This document shows, one piece after another, positions 24,748 to 33,719 of a stretch of DNA of 64,000 nucleotides; within the stretch, counting starts at the first letter, position 1, and every line of letters starts with the position of its first letter. The stretch covers positions 1 through 64,000 of the forward strand of contig NZ_NFVA01000007.1 in assembly GCF_002264395.1 (NCBI RefSeq), written 5' to 3'. The translations under genes and the position numbers were made by a program. The notes under the pieces were generated by a model, which ran no database searches, had not been told where the DNA came from, and saw only the letters and a program-made list of their open reading frames with translations. The DNA comes from Paenibacillus sp. VTT E-133291. Its GTDB lineage: Bacteria; Bacillota; Bacilli; Paenibacillales; Paenibacillaceae.

Positions 24748-25929
24748 ATGAAGAGCTTAGCGGTTGATTCTCTCATGCCGGAGATCGTGGAATGGAGACG
24801 CCATTTACACCGTCATCCGGAGTTGTCTTTTCATGAAAAGGAAACGTCAGCATTTATAGCAGACAAGTTAGCAGAATTCGGCATTGAAGTTAGGAGAAGC
24901 ACGTCTGGGTATGGTGTAACAGGTATATTGCGGGGACGTCAGCCGGGGAAAACGGTAGTCCTTCGCGCGGATATGGATGCACTACCTATTAAAGAGGAGA
25001 ATAAGAATGACTACGTTTCGCAAAATGAAGGGGTTATGCATGCCTGTGGGCATGATGGACACACTTCAATACTGCTGGGTGTAGCCTCATACTATAGCAG
25101 CCGCCTTGAAGAGTTAGAAGGGGAGCTGCGTTTTCTTTTTCAGCCAGCGGAGGAGGTATGCCCGGGTGGTGCACAGGGGTTGATTGCCGAGGGTATGCTG
25201 GAAGGCGCGGATGCGGTGTATGGTTTGCATTTGTGGACTCCGCTTCCAATGGGGACTGTGGGCAGTGCGCCAGGACCTCTTATGGCATCTGCTGATGAAT
25301 TTTTCATTGATATTATCGGCCGGGGCGGACATGGTGGTATGCCGAATCGTACGGTAGACAGTATTGTGGCCGGGGCGGCGCTTGTGACTCAGCTTCAGAG
25401 CATCGTAAGCCGCTCTGTGAACCCGCTGGAGCCCGCTGTTCTTAGTGTAGGAACCATTCAAGGGGGATTCGCCCAGAATGTCATTGCTGAGCATTGTCGC
25501 ATTACTGGAACCGTACGGGCGTTCGACGAGGAGACCCGTTATCTGATCCGCAGCAGAATCGAAGAAATGACAGTTTCAATAGCTGGCGCATACGGTGCAG
25601 AAGCTAAGATAGACTATGTTATGGGATATCCGCCACTCGTAAATCACGAGGGGGAATACCAGCGTTTTTCCGAGGTGGCACCAGGAGCACTAGGAGAAGC
25701 TGTTCAAGTGATTCGGATGGAAAAGCTGATGCCAGCTGAGGATTTTGCCTACTATGTAAAAGAAATTCCTGGCTGTTTTATGTTCGTAGGGGCTGGGAAT
25801 CCGGATAAAAATGCAGCTTACCCGCATCATCATAGCAAATTTGATTTTGACGAGGATGCTATGTTGCATGGGATGAAATTATTGATCGCTATGGCGAATT
25901 CCTGTTTGCAAGAGAAGACAATCGTATAA
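24748..25929 (+). CDS. M20-family amidohydrolase (aminoacylase-like)
   Basis: A cytoplasmic metal-dependent amidohydrolase of the aminoacylase / N-acetyl-amino-acid deacetylase group. From the ATG at 24748 it has 393 residues, usual for the family. Visible features are EWRRHLHRHPELSFHE, LRADMDALPI, the metal-binding HACGHDGHTSILLG, QPAEEVCPGGA, a dimerisation domain with GRGGHGGMPNRTVDSIV, and a terminal HHHSKFDFDEDAM. The frame opens at 24706, but GGGGATGGAG lies directly before 24748. The substrate cannot be fixed: N-acetyl amino acids, hippurate-like compounds or N-acetyl-diaminopimelate are all possible for this subfamily. Single gene. Confidence 0.88.
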   Translation: MKSLAVDSLMPEIVEWRRHLHRHPELSFHEKETSAFIADKLAEFGIEVRRSTSGYGVTGILRGRQPGKTVVLRADMDALPIKEENKNDYVSQNEGVMHACGHDGHTSILLGVASYYSSRLEELEGELRFLFQPAEEVCPGGAQGLIAEGMLEGADAVYGLHLWTPLPMGTVGSAPGPLMASADEFFIDIIGRGGHGGMPNRTVDSIVAGAALVTQLQSIVSRSVNPLEPAVLSVGTIQGGFAQNVIAEHCRITGTVRAFDEETRYLIRSRIEEMTVSIAGAYGAEAKIDYVMGYPPLVNHEGEYQRFSEVAPGALGEAVQVIRMEKLMPAEDFAYYVKEIPGCFMFVGAGNPDKNAAYPHHHSKFDFDEDAMLHGMKLLIAMANSCLQEKTIV

Positions 25930-25991
25930 TTTCGTTTCATAGAGGAGAACCTATTCCATAACATGGAGATTATGTTTAGGAGGGTTCGTTC

Positions 25992-26423
25992 TTGAAGACA
26001 GTGAAAGAGGTTATGACGAAGGAGCCTGTAACAGTCACACTAATGGATAATGTATATGAAGTCGCTGTTAAAATGAGAGATCATGACACTGGATTTATAC
26101 CGGTCATTGATAATGAAGACGATAAGACATTACTCGGTGTAATTACAGATCGTGATCTAGTAATTAGAGGTTACGCGGCTAAACACCCTGGATCAACAGC
26201 TGTGGAAAAGGTAATGAGTAGAGAAATTCAGTCCGTCTCTGAGAATACATCTGTAGATGAGGCTGCAGAACGGATGTCGAGCTGGCAAATTCGCAGATTG
26301 GCTGTGACTAGTGGCCAGAAGCTGATGGGTGTAGTATCCATCGGTGATTTGGCTGTGCGCAACATTTTTGCGGACGAGGCTGGCGAAGCACTTCATGATA
26401 TTTCGCAGCAGCATTTACATTAA
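25992..26423 (+). CDS. tandem CBS-domain protein
   Basis: The 143 residues are two CBS motifs and little else: VKEVMTKEPVTVTLMDNVYEVAVKM with GVITDRDLVIRG, then VEKVMSREIQSVSENTSVDEAAERM with GVVSIGDLAVR. CBS pairs bind adenine nucleotides and act as cytoplasmic energy sensors; it resembles the stand-alone YhcV-type proteins of Bacillus. There is no ACT domain, so it is not AcuB. The start is TTG at 25992 behind TTAGGAGGG. A terminator follows. Confidence 0.88.
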   Translation: MKTVKEVMTKEPVTVTLMDNVYEVAVKMRDHDTGFIPVIDNEDDKTLLGVITDRDLVIRGYAAKHPGSTAVEKVMSREIQSVSENTSVDEAAERMSSWQIRRLAVTSGQKLMGVVSIGDLAVRNIFADEAGEALHDISQQHLH

Positions 26424-26437
26424 ATAGTTTAATAGGG

Positions 26438-26472
26438 AAGCTCATGACCGTTATGCGGGGATGAGCTTTTTC
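26438..26472 (+). terminator. terminator after the CBS gene
   Basis: AAGCTCAT pairs with ATGAGCTT around a long loop that contains a short inner CC/GG pair, then TTTTTCC. Confidence 0.65.
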
Positions 26473-26505
26473 CTGTTCATATATCAGAAAATATAGATTT
26501 CGCAC

Positions 26506-26570
26506 AATACATTATCCTTATATTTCTCGCATAAACGCTTTCCGTCCTTTTGGGGCGTCGAATGCGCTTT
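26506..26570. repeat. dispersed intergenic repeat, copy 1
   Basis: The segment TTATATTTCTCGC, then TAAAC, CTT and CCGTCCTT (26518-26549), recurs at 35687-35718 with three substitutions in about 32 bases. Flanking ATACATTA and TCC are shared too. In this copy CGTCC and GGGGCG can pair around a short T loop. It lies just before the XPB helicase gene. Confidence 0.6.
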
Positions 26571-26640
26571 TGCTTGTATGAATGTAAGCAGATTACATAG
26601 CGCAAGCTTGAATAAAACGAATGATTGGGGAGGGAACGTT

Positions 26641-28353
26641 ATGAATGAAACAGGGGCTTGCATTGTGCGAAGGGATCGGACGATTTTACTGGAATGTGCA
26701 CATCCTGGTTTTGAGAAGGCAAGAAAAGAACTAGGGACCTTTGCAGAGCTCGTAAAGAGTCCCCCGGCTTATCACACCTATAGAATCACTCCATTATCAT
26801 TATGGAATGCAGCAGCGCTTAATTATACAGCTGAAACGATTATTTCAAGTCTGCATCAACTCGCGCGCTGGGGTGTTCCTGCCGGGCTGGAGGATGAGAT
26901 CGCAGCTCTTCTCTCTAGGTATGGGATGCTTACCCTTCACGGTCAGGAGACTACGAATGAGATCATTACGCTTAAGGCTGAGACAGCTGAAATTCTGAAT
27001 GGATTAGTTAATGAATCAGGTCTAAAGGCGTTAGGTTTGCAGAGAATAAATTCACTAGAAAGCTCATGCCGTGCGGAGAACAGAGGGCTTTTAAAGCAAG
27101 AACTGATAAGACTAGGCTATCCTGTACTGGATTATGCTGGTTATCATGTCGGACAAGCTCTAAGTTTGGCCTGGAAGGATTCTAAAGATCACGTAAAGGA
27201 TGGAGCAAAAGGTGAAGCTTTTGGACTGCGTGAATATCAGCAGGAGGCTGTTCAGATGTTTCAAGGCATTGAAGGGCAGGGGGGCAGCGGGGTAGTTGTG
27301 TTGCCTTGTGGAGCAGGTAAGACGGTAGTGGGATTGGCCGTTCTTGAAAGTCTACAATGCGAAACACTGATCTTAACTTCAAATACAACTTCGGTAAGAC
27401 AATGGGTAGACGAGCTGCTTGAGCGAACCGATTTGGATGATGAGTCTATTGGTGAATACTCCGGTGAAAAAAGAGAAGTGCGGCCTGTTACTATAGCTAC
27501 CTATCAGATATTAACGCACCGTCAATCCAAAGGCGGTCCTTTTCTCCATATGAAGCTGTTCAATGAACGCAACTGGGGTTTGATTATTTATGACGAAGTT
27601 CATCTGCTTCCAGCTCCAGTCTTCCGGGCTACAGCAGATATTCAGGCAACTAGAAGACTAGGTCTCACTGCAACTCTGGTTAGAGAAGACGGGAAGGAAG
27701 GGGACGTATTCTCATTGATCGGGCCCAAGCGTTATGACATGCCTTGGAAGGAGCTGGAGCAGCAGGGCTGGATTGCAGAGGTAGAATGTGTCGAGATGAT
27801 CGTACCGATGAGCTCTGAGCTGAGACAGAAGTATTTGTATGCTGAAGCGAAAGAGAAATTTCGTATGGCCTCATGCAATCCTGCAAAAGCTGAGGTTATA
27901 GTCGAGCTTCTAAAAGCTCATCAGGGATCATCGGTTCTGGTTATTGGACAGTATCTCGACCAATTAATTGAACTGGCAGAGAAGATCGGTGCACCTTTGA
28001 TTACGGGTAAAACGAAGCAGCGGGAAAGAGATGAGTTGTATGCAGCTTTTAACGAGGGAATAATACAGGTGCTTGTTGTCTCTAAAGTAGCGAATTTTGC
28101 GGTGAATTTGCCAGACGCGACGATTGCTATTGAGGTTTCAGGAGCTTTTGGATCCAGGCAGGAGGAGGCCCAGCGTTTGGGACGAATCTTGCGTCCGAAG
28201 GCGGGTGAGAACAAGGCGTACTTCTATTCGCTGGTATCTGAAGATAGCCGGGAGCAGGATTTCGCTATGCGCCGCCGGATGTTTTTGACAGAACAGGGGT
28301 ATGAATATGTCGTTAAAATGGTGCCGAACGGAAAGGGGCTAACGATCCATTGA
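26641..28353 (+). CDS. XPB/ERCC3-type DNA helicase
   Basis: Superfamily 2 helicase of 570 residues, of the XPB type found in archaea, mycobacteria and some Bacillota. An N-terminal region (about 1-190) with no known motif is followed by REYQQEAV, Walker A LPCGAGKTVVG (about 221-231), the DEVH box (about 317-320), motif III LTATLVREDGKEGD carrying the RED triplet that marks XPB proteins, and the helicase C-terminal motif EAQRLGRILRPK (about 508-519). GGGGAGGGAACG precedes the ATG at 26641; an open frame to 26578 lacks such a site. It overlaps the next gene. A DNA repair or remodelling role is inferred from the family. Confidence 0.88.
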   Translation: MNETGACIVRRDRTILLECAHPGFEKARKELGTFAELVKSPPAYHTYRITPLSLWNAAALNYTAETIISSLHQLARWGVPAGLEDEIAALLSRYGMLTLHGQETTNEIITLKAETAEILNGLVNESGLKALGLQRINSLESSCRAENRGLLKQELIRLGYPVLDYAGYHVGQALSLAWKDSKDHVKDGAKGEAFGLREYQQEAVQMFQGIEGQGGSGVVVLPCGAGKTVVGLAVLESLQCETLILTSNTTSVRQWVDELLERTDLDDESIGEYSGEKREVRPVTIATYQILTHRQSKGGPFLHMKLFNERNWGLIIYDEVHLLPAPVFRATADIQATRRLGLTATLVREDGKEGDVFSLIGPKRYDMPWKELEQQGWIAEVECVEMIVPMSSELRQKYLYAEAKEKFRMASCNPAKAEVIVELLKAHQGSSVLVIGQYLDQLIELAEKIGAPLITGKTKQRERDELYAAFNEGIIQVLVVSKVANFAVNLPDATIAIEVSGAFGSRQEEAQRLGRILRPKAGENKAYFYSLVSEDSREQDFAMRRRMFLTEQGYEYVVKMVPNGKGLTIH

Positions 28354-30281
28354 ACCAGCTATCAGCGGAAGCCGTAGAGGTCTTAAAGCGATTATGTGCT
28401 GCTCACGCGTCCCAGCCGTTTGACGAGGGAAAAGAAGAGCGTTTGCGTCCTGCGTCGCTCTGCCGGGCAGAGCAAAAGCTTGCAATGAATGAACTGCGGC
28501 GCGCCGGACTGTTAACTGCGAGGCATAAAATATTGGGGGAGAAGCTGTATCAGATTCCTGTTGAACAACTATCAGCTCTAGAGCAAGAATTCTTCCCATA
28601 CCAACCTAAGTTTATTGAGGGTTATTCAGTGAATCTATCCATGGAGGCGGGTGCTGGACTGGCAGTAGATCTGTTTCGGGCTTTGCTGTTCACCGCTCGT
28701 GAAGGCTTACCTTTAACCGCTAAGGGAATTATTCATAAAAAGAATTTAAATCGTTTAGCGTCTCAGCTTTCTTTTCAGGAAAAGCATTTAGCGGGGCTCT
28801 CTATGGGCGCTCCATCGAATGAAATGGATGCTCTGTCAGCGGCTCTTGTAGTAGATATTATGTTGTGTCTTGGGCTTATTACCAGACTGAAAACCGGCTA
28901 TAGACTTGACAAGGATATGCTGAGACGTTGGTTGCAACTTCCTGAGACAAGAATGACTGACATCCTGTATGGGATTGGTATTCATCGTTTTGGAAGCATT
29001 GGGCCTGCCGATCAGCATTTTCGCTATTTAATATCCAGCAATGCTTTTATATCAGAGAAATGGACAGCGTTGCCTGAGCTTCTGGACTGGATGGCAGAAA
29101 TGAATTTAACTGGAACAGTTACCCGAAAAGAGCTGGAACAATCAAGCTTGAACTGGCTTCGTTGTCTAACAGGCTTTGGATGGTGTGAACTGGGGAGCAC
29201 GCCTGAGGGTATCCAGTGTTTTCGCTGGACTGCTTCAAAACCGAAGCTGTTGTACAGTAGCGAGTCCTTCCCTGATTCTGTGTCAGAGCATTCGAATGAC
29301 CAGTTTATTGTGCAGCCCGATTTTGAAGTCCTGATTCCACCTGATGTTCTCTATACTGTGCGCTGGGTTTTAGCTGAATGCGCTGAACTTCTGCAAACAG
29401 ATACGATGTGGAGCTTCCGGCTGACTCGTGAGATGCTAGTGCATGCATCAGAACGAGGGATGCCTCCAGAAGAAGCGATAGCTTGGATTAAAGAACATGC
29501 ACTGGGTGGTCTGCCATCTGTGGTGGAGCTGTCTTTAGCGCAATGGGGAAAGAGCATTGGCCGAACATCACTCTCTGAAGTGATTCTGTTGACTTGCCAG
29601 ACGGAGGAGGACGGAGCGGCTATTGCCGCCCATCCGCGACTGCAAGGTAGCCTTAAACGTATTGGACCGCTTCATTTCCTTGTAGCTCCGGAATCTGTGG
29701 AGCAGATGCGTAAGGAGCTGTTCTTAGCAGGATTGGCCCCTTCCAGGATGATTGGAGAACGTGAGGAAGAGGTGGACACTGATTGGTCTTCATTTCATCA
29801 AGCAACCGAAACCGAGCCAGAGCTGTATTCACTTCCAGTACTAAATGTTGAACTTAGGCTACTCGACAGAGGGAATCCCTTTTTAAACCTACCTGTAATT
29901 TCTCCTGAGCAGGAGGAAGATATCTTATTAGGTGGAGAAAATGTGCCACAGATCTGGAGCAAGGAATGGCGCCATTATCATAGCTCAACCGCTCAGAAAG
30001 TAATGGAGCAAGGGCTGAAATGGGGAATTAAGGTGCGGTTTTCCTTAAAGGACCAAATGTTAGATTTCATTCCCTCCAGAATAAAAGGTAATCCTTGGAA
30101 AGTGGAAGGGTACCTGCTGTATAACGATGGTGAAACGGTTGAGGAAATAGAGCTGACTCCTGAAGATTGGAAGGAAATGAAGTTAGTAATTCCCAAAAGA
30201 CGAAGAAATTCCTCTTCTGCTGAAGCGAGTGATTATGGTATGATAGAAAAGTCTACTGAATTCGGTAGAACATTAACGTAG
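28350..30281 (+). CDS. helicase-associated protein, partner of the XPB helicase
   Basis: The 643-residue protein has winged-helix-like helical segments in its first half. A middle region (about 312-430) begins NDQFIVQPDFEVLIPPDV and resembles the helicase-associated domain (Helicase_C_3, XPB/Ssl2-like). A C-terminal region (about 560-620) with KWGIKVRFSLKDQ and IPSRIKGNPWKVEGYLL looks WYL-like. No Walker A or DEAD-box motif is present, so it is not itself a helicase. The start is TTG at 28350, sharing bases with the helicase stop. In mycobacteria an XPB gene (Rv0861c) is likewise next to a gene for such a protein (Rv0862c). The pair probably forms a complex; this is inference. Confidence 0.75.
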   Translation: MNQLSAEAVEVLKRLCAAHASQPFDEGKEERLRPASLCRAEQKLAMNELRRAGLLTARHKILGEKLYQIPVEQLSALEQEFFPYQPKFIEGYSVNLSMEAGAGLAVDLFRALLFTAREGLPLTAKGIIHKKNLNRLASQLSFQEKHLAGLSMGAPSNEMDALSAALVVDIMLCLGLITRLKTGYRLDKDMLRRWLQLPETRMTDILYGIGIHRFGSIGPADQHFRYLISSNAFISEKWTALPELLDWMAEMNLTGTVTRKELEQSSLNWLRCLTGFGWCELGSTPEGIQCFRWTASKPKLLYSSESFPDSVSEHSNDQFIVQPDFEVLIPPDVLYTVRWVLAECAELLQTDTMWSFRLTREMLVHASERGMPPEEAIAWIKEHALGGLPSVVELSLAQWGKSIGRTSLSEVILLTCQTEEDGAAIAAHPRLQGSLKRIGPLHFLVAPESVEQMRKELFLAGLAPSRMIGEREEEVDTDWSSFHQATETEPELYSLPVLNVELRLLDRGNPFLNLPVISPEQEEDILLGGENVPQIWSKEWRHYHSSTAQKVMEQGLKWGIKVRFSLKDQMLDFIPSRIKGNPWKVEGYLLYNDGETVEEIELTPEDWKEMKLVIPKRRRNSSSAEASDYGMIEKSTEFGRTLT

Positions 30282-30296
30282 AAAAGAGCTGAGTTC

Positions 30297-30734
30297 ATGA
30301 GCGTAGCGGAATTAAATACGGTCGATATGACTGAAGTGCTGACATACGCCTATGAATTAGGCGATATGATTAATCAATCCGCTGAAGTGTCGGATTACTT
30401 ATACTGGAAAGGACGGGTTGATTCGAACCCGGAAATTCAGGCCATGGTCAAACAACTTCAAGCCAAGAAGGAGCTGTTTGAAGAAACACAGCGATTCGGA
30501 CATTTTCATCCGAATTATCATTCAGCGAAGGATGAGGTTTCGGCAGTAGAAGCGGAATTGGAGAAGTTTGAAGAGGTTGCTCGTTTTAAGCTGGCAGAGA
30601 TGACTCTTGATGACATTCTGCATTCTATGTCGGAAGCGATTGCTTTTTCAGTATCGGATAGCATTAAAGTACCAAGCAATGATCCTTCCCCTAAAGGTGG
30701 ATGCGGTAGCGGGGGAAAATGCTCCTGCGGATAA
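30297..30734 (+). CDS. ricF: RicF (YlbF), RNA-maturation regulator with Fe-S tail
   Basis: The 145-residue protein matches the YlbF/YmcA family: LGDMINQSAEVSDYLYWKGRVD, a helical QAMVKQLQAKKELFEETQRFG, and a C-terminal GGCGSGGKCSCG with Cys136, Cys142 and Cys144. In B. subtilis RicF joins RicA and RicT in an Fe-S complex that helps RNase Y process mRNA and affects competence, sporulation and biofilm. The cysteine tail needed for cluster binding is present here. The ATG lies 15 bases after the previous stop with GAGC upstream, so it may be read from the helicase operon. ylbG follows, as in Bacillus. Confidence 0.9.
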   Translation: MSVAELNTVDMTEVLTYAYELGDMINQSAEVSDYLYWKGRVDSNPEIQAMVKQLQAKKELFEETQRFGHFHPNYHSAKDEVSAVEAELEKFEEVARFKLAEMTLDDILHSMSEAIAFSVSDSIKVPSNDPSPKGGCGSGGKCSCG

Positions 30735-30774
30735 GCTTCCCTTAGGATTTAGAGAGAGAAAGGCGGTTTAGCTT

Positions 30775-31038
30775 ATGTTTGCGGAACGGACAGGATACAT
30801 CATTTGGGTAAGTGACGTTAAAGCGGCACGTAACCTTGAAAAATACGGAACATTACATTATGTTTCTCGGAAAATGCATTATGCAGTGATGTATGTAAAT
30901 GCAGAACGTGCCGAGGAAGTTATGAAGAATGTCCGCAGACTCTCCTACGTTCGTAAGATCGAAAGATCCTATCGTAACGAAATTAAGACAGAGTATACTA
31001 GTAATGGGCCGGACAAGTCCCGTAATTACGGTATGTAA
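30775..31038 (+). CDS. ylbG: YlbG family protein (DUF2129)
   Basis: The 87-residue protein has the YlbG pattern: GYIIWVSDVKAARNLEKYGTLHYVSRKMHYAVMYV followed by KNVRRLSYVRKIERSYR. It is a small cytoplasmic protein of unknown function that follows ylbF in Bacillus too. GAGAGAGAAAGG lies upstream. A terminator follows, closing the unit that includes ricF. Confidence 0.9.
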   Translation: MFAERTGYIIWVSDVKAARNLEKYGTLHYVSRKMHYAVMYVNAERAEEVMKNVRRLSYVRKIERSYRNEIKTEYTSNGPDKSRNYGM

Positions 31039-31051
31039 TTCTTGGAGATGA

Positions 31052-31081
31052 ACAGGTGCTTAAGTAGCACCTGTTTTTTTA
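31052..31081 (+). terminator. terminator after ylbG
   Basis: ACAGGTGCT and AGCACCTGT pair around a five-base loop and run into seven T. Confidence 0.88.
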
Positions 31082-31199
31082 TGCTCTGATCTGGAGCGAA
31101 CACGGTTTCTACCGTGGTATGGAACTTGTACAACTTTCAGCAATGAGGTAAGATGACAACATTAAGTACATACAAAGACCCTTATGGTGGAGTGTGATG

Positions 31200-31640
31200 A
31201 TGATGCGCAACAAAGGGACGGATTGGCCCAGCTCTTACGAGCCCTTCCACATCATGCTGAACGACTACAGGGTCGCTGACATCGTTATAACAAATCATGC
31301 GAAGAGTCGTTATTTGGACCGGATCAGTAAAGGTGTAAGCAATGACGAAGAGGTCGCCGCATGGATGTGGCAATGCCTGATGCAGAATCGGCTCAAGCCC
31401 TTTTCAGACAGTGATTTTAACGCGTATTTAATTGACGATGACTCTGTAGTAATCGCTGAGTTCACGGAATTGATAGGTGAAAAAGATATTTCAGGTCAGC
31501 CATTATATTCTATGATCATCGTTTCGTTTCTTGGGAGAATCTCTGCGACACCTCAGTTGAGAGATTTAAAAACTTACTTTTCGCTGCTGCGCAATTCCCG
31601 CCGCACTAAGCTAACGAAGAAGAAGCGTAAACGCAAATAG
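31200..31640 (+). CDS. hypothetical protein with a basic tail
   Basis: The 146-residue product has no family I recognise. The middle carries VADIVITNHAKSRYLDRISKG and a beta-rich AYLIDDDSVVIAEFTELIG, and the end is strongly basic (SRRTKLTKKKRKRK), suggesting nucleic-acid binding. Several starts are possible: one GTG and three ATG codons follow each other at 31194-31205. The ATG at 31200 is chosen because GGTGGAG ends seven bases before it. The gene has its own terminator and is not clearly in an operon. Confidence 0.6.
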   Translation: MMRNKGTDWPSSYEPFHIMLNDYRVADIVITNHAKSRYLDRISKGVSNDEEVAAWMWQCLMQNRLKPFSDSDFNAYLIDDDSVVIAEFTELIGEKDISGQPLYSMIIVSFLGRISATPQLRDLKTYFSLLRNSRRTKLTKKKRKRK

Positions 31641-31658
31641 TGTATAAAGAACAGACAG

Positions 31659-31691
31659 GAGGCATGCGGCGTTGGCTGCATGTCCTTTTTG
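31659..31691 (+). terminator. terminator after the hypothetical gene
   Basis: GGCATGCGGC pairs with GCTGCATGTC (G-U pairs included) and is followed by TTTTTG. Confidence 0.65.
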
Positions 31692-31768
31692 AAAATAAGC
31701 TTTTATAAGCTTCATATCGTACTGAATCCTTAAGATTCTTTTATAGATAGCGCAAGGAGTTGCAGAGC

Positions 31769-32668
31769 ATGAACTTTCATCAATTACATATTTTTTATAC
31801 TGTCTTAGAGCGAGGGAGCTTCTCGGCAGCGGCACAGACATTACATATGACTCAACCGGCAGTGACCATGCAAGTACAGGCGCTGGAGGATTATTTTGGA
31901 ACCAAACTCTTCAATCGTTCTACCAAAAAAATCGTGCTCTCCGAAGCTGGTCATACGTTAATGCCATACGCGCTGCGCAGTATTCAATTGATGCGTGAGA
32001 CAGATCAAGCGATGTCGGCGTTTACGCATATGTTGGAAGGGCGCTTGCAGCTTGGGGCAAGCCTTACCATTGGGGAGTATATGCTCCCACGGCTCTTAGG
32101 TCCTTTTGGAAAGCAATATCCGAACATTTCAATCATGATGAAAGTTATGAATACCTCGCAGATTATGGAGGAAATCCTAAAACATCAGTTGAATTTTGGT
32201 TTAATTGAAGCGTCGGTAACACATCCTGATATGGTGATTGAGCCGGTGATGGGGGATGAATTGAAGTTGATTGTGCCCCATGATCATCCGCTTGCAGAGC
32301 AGCAAGAGGTCACTTTGGAGGATGTGCTTCAGCATCCCTTCGTCCTGCGTGAGCAGGGCTCGGGAACGCGGCGTGTGATGGAAGAACAGCTGTTCTCGAA
32401 GGGGCTTGATCCGGGATCAATGAAAATAGTGATGGAGCTTGGTAGTACGGGGGCTGTGAAGTCGGCAGTGGAGGCGGGTCTTGGGGTTACTATTATCTCG
32501 ACTTCTTCTGTTAAACATGAGGTTGCGCTTGGACTACTGAAAATCGTGAATATCTCGGATGCCTCATTTAAAAGACAATTCTACGCCATTCATCTAAAAT
32601 CGACACTGCTGCCAATTTCTGCGGTGACGTTCTTGACTTTTCTGCGCGAGCATTCGAATGATAACTAA
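31769..32668 (+). CDS. LysR-family transcriptional regulator
   Basis: The 299-residue protein has the LysR winged helix-turn-helix at the N-terminus (QLHIFYTVLERGSFSAAAQTLHMTQPAVTMQVQALEDYFGTKLF) and a periplasmic-binding-like effector domain. The family's ligand region reads LGASLTIGEYMLPRLL, resembling the CysL-type members. The effector cannot be read from sequence. The ATG at 31769 has AAGGAG ten bases upstream; a TTG nine bases earlier is too close to that site. It points the same way as the PHP gene; the usual divergent target is not seen. Confidence 0.85.
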   Translation: MNFHQLHIFYTVLERGSFSAAAQTLHMTQPAVTMQVQALEDYFGTKLFNRSTKKIVLSEAGHTLMPYALRSIQLMRETDQAMSAFTHMLEGRLQLGASLTIGEYMLPRLLGPFGKQYPNISIMMKVMNTSQIMEEILKHQLNFGLIEASVTHPDMVIEPVMGDELKLIVPHDHPLAEQQEVTLEDVLQHPFVLREQGSGTRRVMEEQLFSKGLDPGSMKIVMELGSTGAVKSAVEAGLGVTIISTSSVKHEVALGLLKIVNISDASFKRQFYAIHLKSTLLPISAVTFLTFLREHSNDN

Positions 32669-32721
32669 AGTTATATGACCAGAGGCAGGAAACTTAGAAA
32701 CTAGCGGTAGAGGTGATAGGA

Positions 32722-33630
32722 ATGGAGAATGAAACTAGAGTGGATGAACTGAAGGGCGACAGAATGGAGAATATTGACGCCTCACGATGTGATCTTCACA
32801 CGCATACTCAAGCCTCTGATGGCATGCAGCCACCGGAGGAAAATGTACGTCTCGCTAAAGAGAAGGGACTAATCGCAGTTGCCATTACGGATCATGATAC
32901 TGTGGCTGGTGTGAAGGAAGCTCTCGAAGCAGGAGAGAAGTACGGAATCACTGTTGTACCGGGTGTAGAGATCAGCACTCGTGCTGGAGGAAAAGATATT
33001 CACGTCCTTGGATACTACATAGATCCAGCAAATGAGTTGTTTCTTTCCCGTTTGGAAGGGCTAAGAGAAACCCGGGCACTAAGGAATGAGGCGATCATCT
33101 CTAAATTACGTGGACTTGGGATTGAAATTACGCTTGAGGCAGTTGTCGCTGGGATTGGACGGGAACTGAAGCCTGATGAGAGTATTGGTCGACCACATAT
33201 TGCTGATGAGCTTGTTCGTCTTGGAGCAGCTACGGATATGAGAGATGCGTTCAATAAGTATTTAGCCGAAGGTGCAGCAGCTTACGTGTCGCCTCCACGA
33301 ATTACGCCCGAGGAAGCCTGTGATTGGATTATAGAGGCGGGTGGGTCTCCAGTATTGGCACATCCAGGCTTATACGGTGAGGATCAGCTGGTACGAGAAA
33401 TTGTGGAGCGGGGGACTTTTAAAGGGATTGAGGTCTATCATTCGGATCACGAACCCGCTGATTCAGAGCGTTACCTAACAATGGCTGAACAGTATGACCT
33501 GATTATAACTGGTGGTTCGGATTTTCACGGTGCCCGCCAAGGGGTTGTTTTTCACGGAGATATCGGTAGTGTTACGGTATCTGTTGAAGTGTTGGAGCAG
33601 TTGAAGAAGGTTGCTGGCATGTTACGTTAA
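32722..33630 (+). CDS. PHP-domain phosphoesterase (RNase AM/TrpH type)
   Basis: The 302-residue protein carries a PHP metal-dependent phosphoesterase domain: CDLHTHTQASDG, ITDHDTVAGV, PGVEISTR, the GRPHIADELV segment, VLAHPGLYG and GGSDFHG, which together supply the histidine and aspartate metal ligands. The architecture is that of the YciV/TrpH group, whose studied members remove 5' nucleotides or hydrolyse 3',5'-nucleoside bisphosphates. AGAGGTG lies before the ATG at 32722; an upstream GTG (32713) has no site. Confidence 0.85.
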   Translation: MENETRVDELKGDRMENIDASRCDLHTHTQASDGMQPPEENVRLAKEKGLIAVAITDHDTVAGVKEALEAGEKYGITVVPGVEISTRAGGKDIHVLGYYIDPANELFLSRLEGLRETRALRNEAIISKLRGLGIEITLEAVVAGIGRELKPDESIGRPHIADELVRLGAATDMRDAFNKYLAEGAAAYVSPPRITPEEACDWIIEAGGSPVLAHPGLYGEDQLVREIVERGTFKGIEVYHSDHEPADSERYLTMAEQYDLIITGGSDFHGARQGVVFHGDIGSVTVSVEVLEQLKKVAGMLR

Positions 33631-33672
33631 AACTAAGTTCATTCAGTTGCACATAATACACTGAAAAAAGAA

Positions 33673-33718
33673 AACCGGTTGTCATCCATACCAGGACGAC
33701 AACCGGTTCTTTTTTTTG
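33673..33718. terminator. terminator between the PHP gene and rqcH
   Basis: AACCGGTTGTC pairs with GACAACCGGTT, and CTTTTTTTTG follows on the forward strand. The reverse side also has a short T run, so it may serve convergent rqcH. Confidence 0.85.
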
Positions 33719-33719
33719 T

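Noticed and set aside
25992-26423. CBS protein as AcuB, completing an acuA-acuB set
   Set aside because: The protein has two CBS motifs only; AcuB carries an additional ACT domain and would be expected beside acuA.
26641-30281. Anti-phage defence island around the XPB helicase
   Set aside because: The surrounding genes (CBS protein, ricF, ylbG) are core chromosomal genes, and there is no nuclease, methyltransferase or mobile element nearby.
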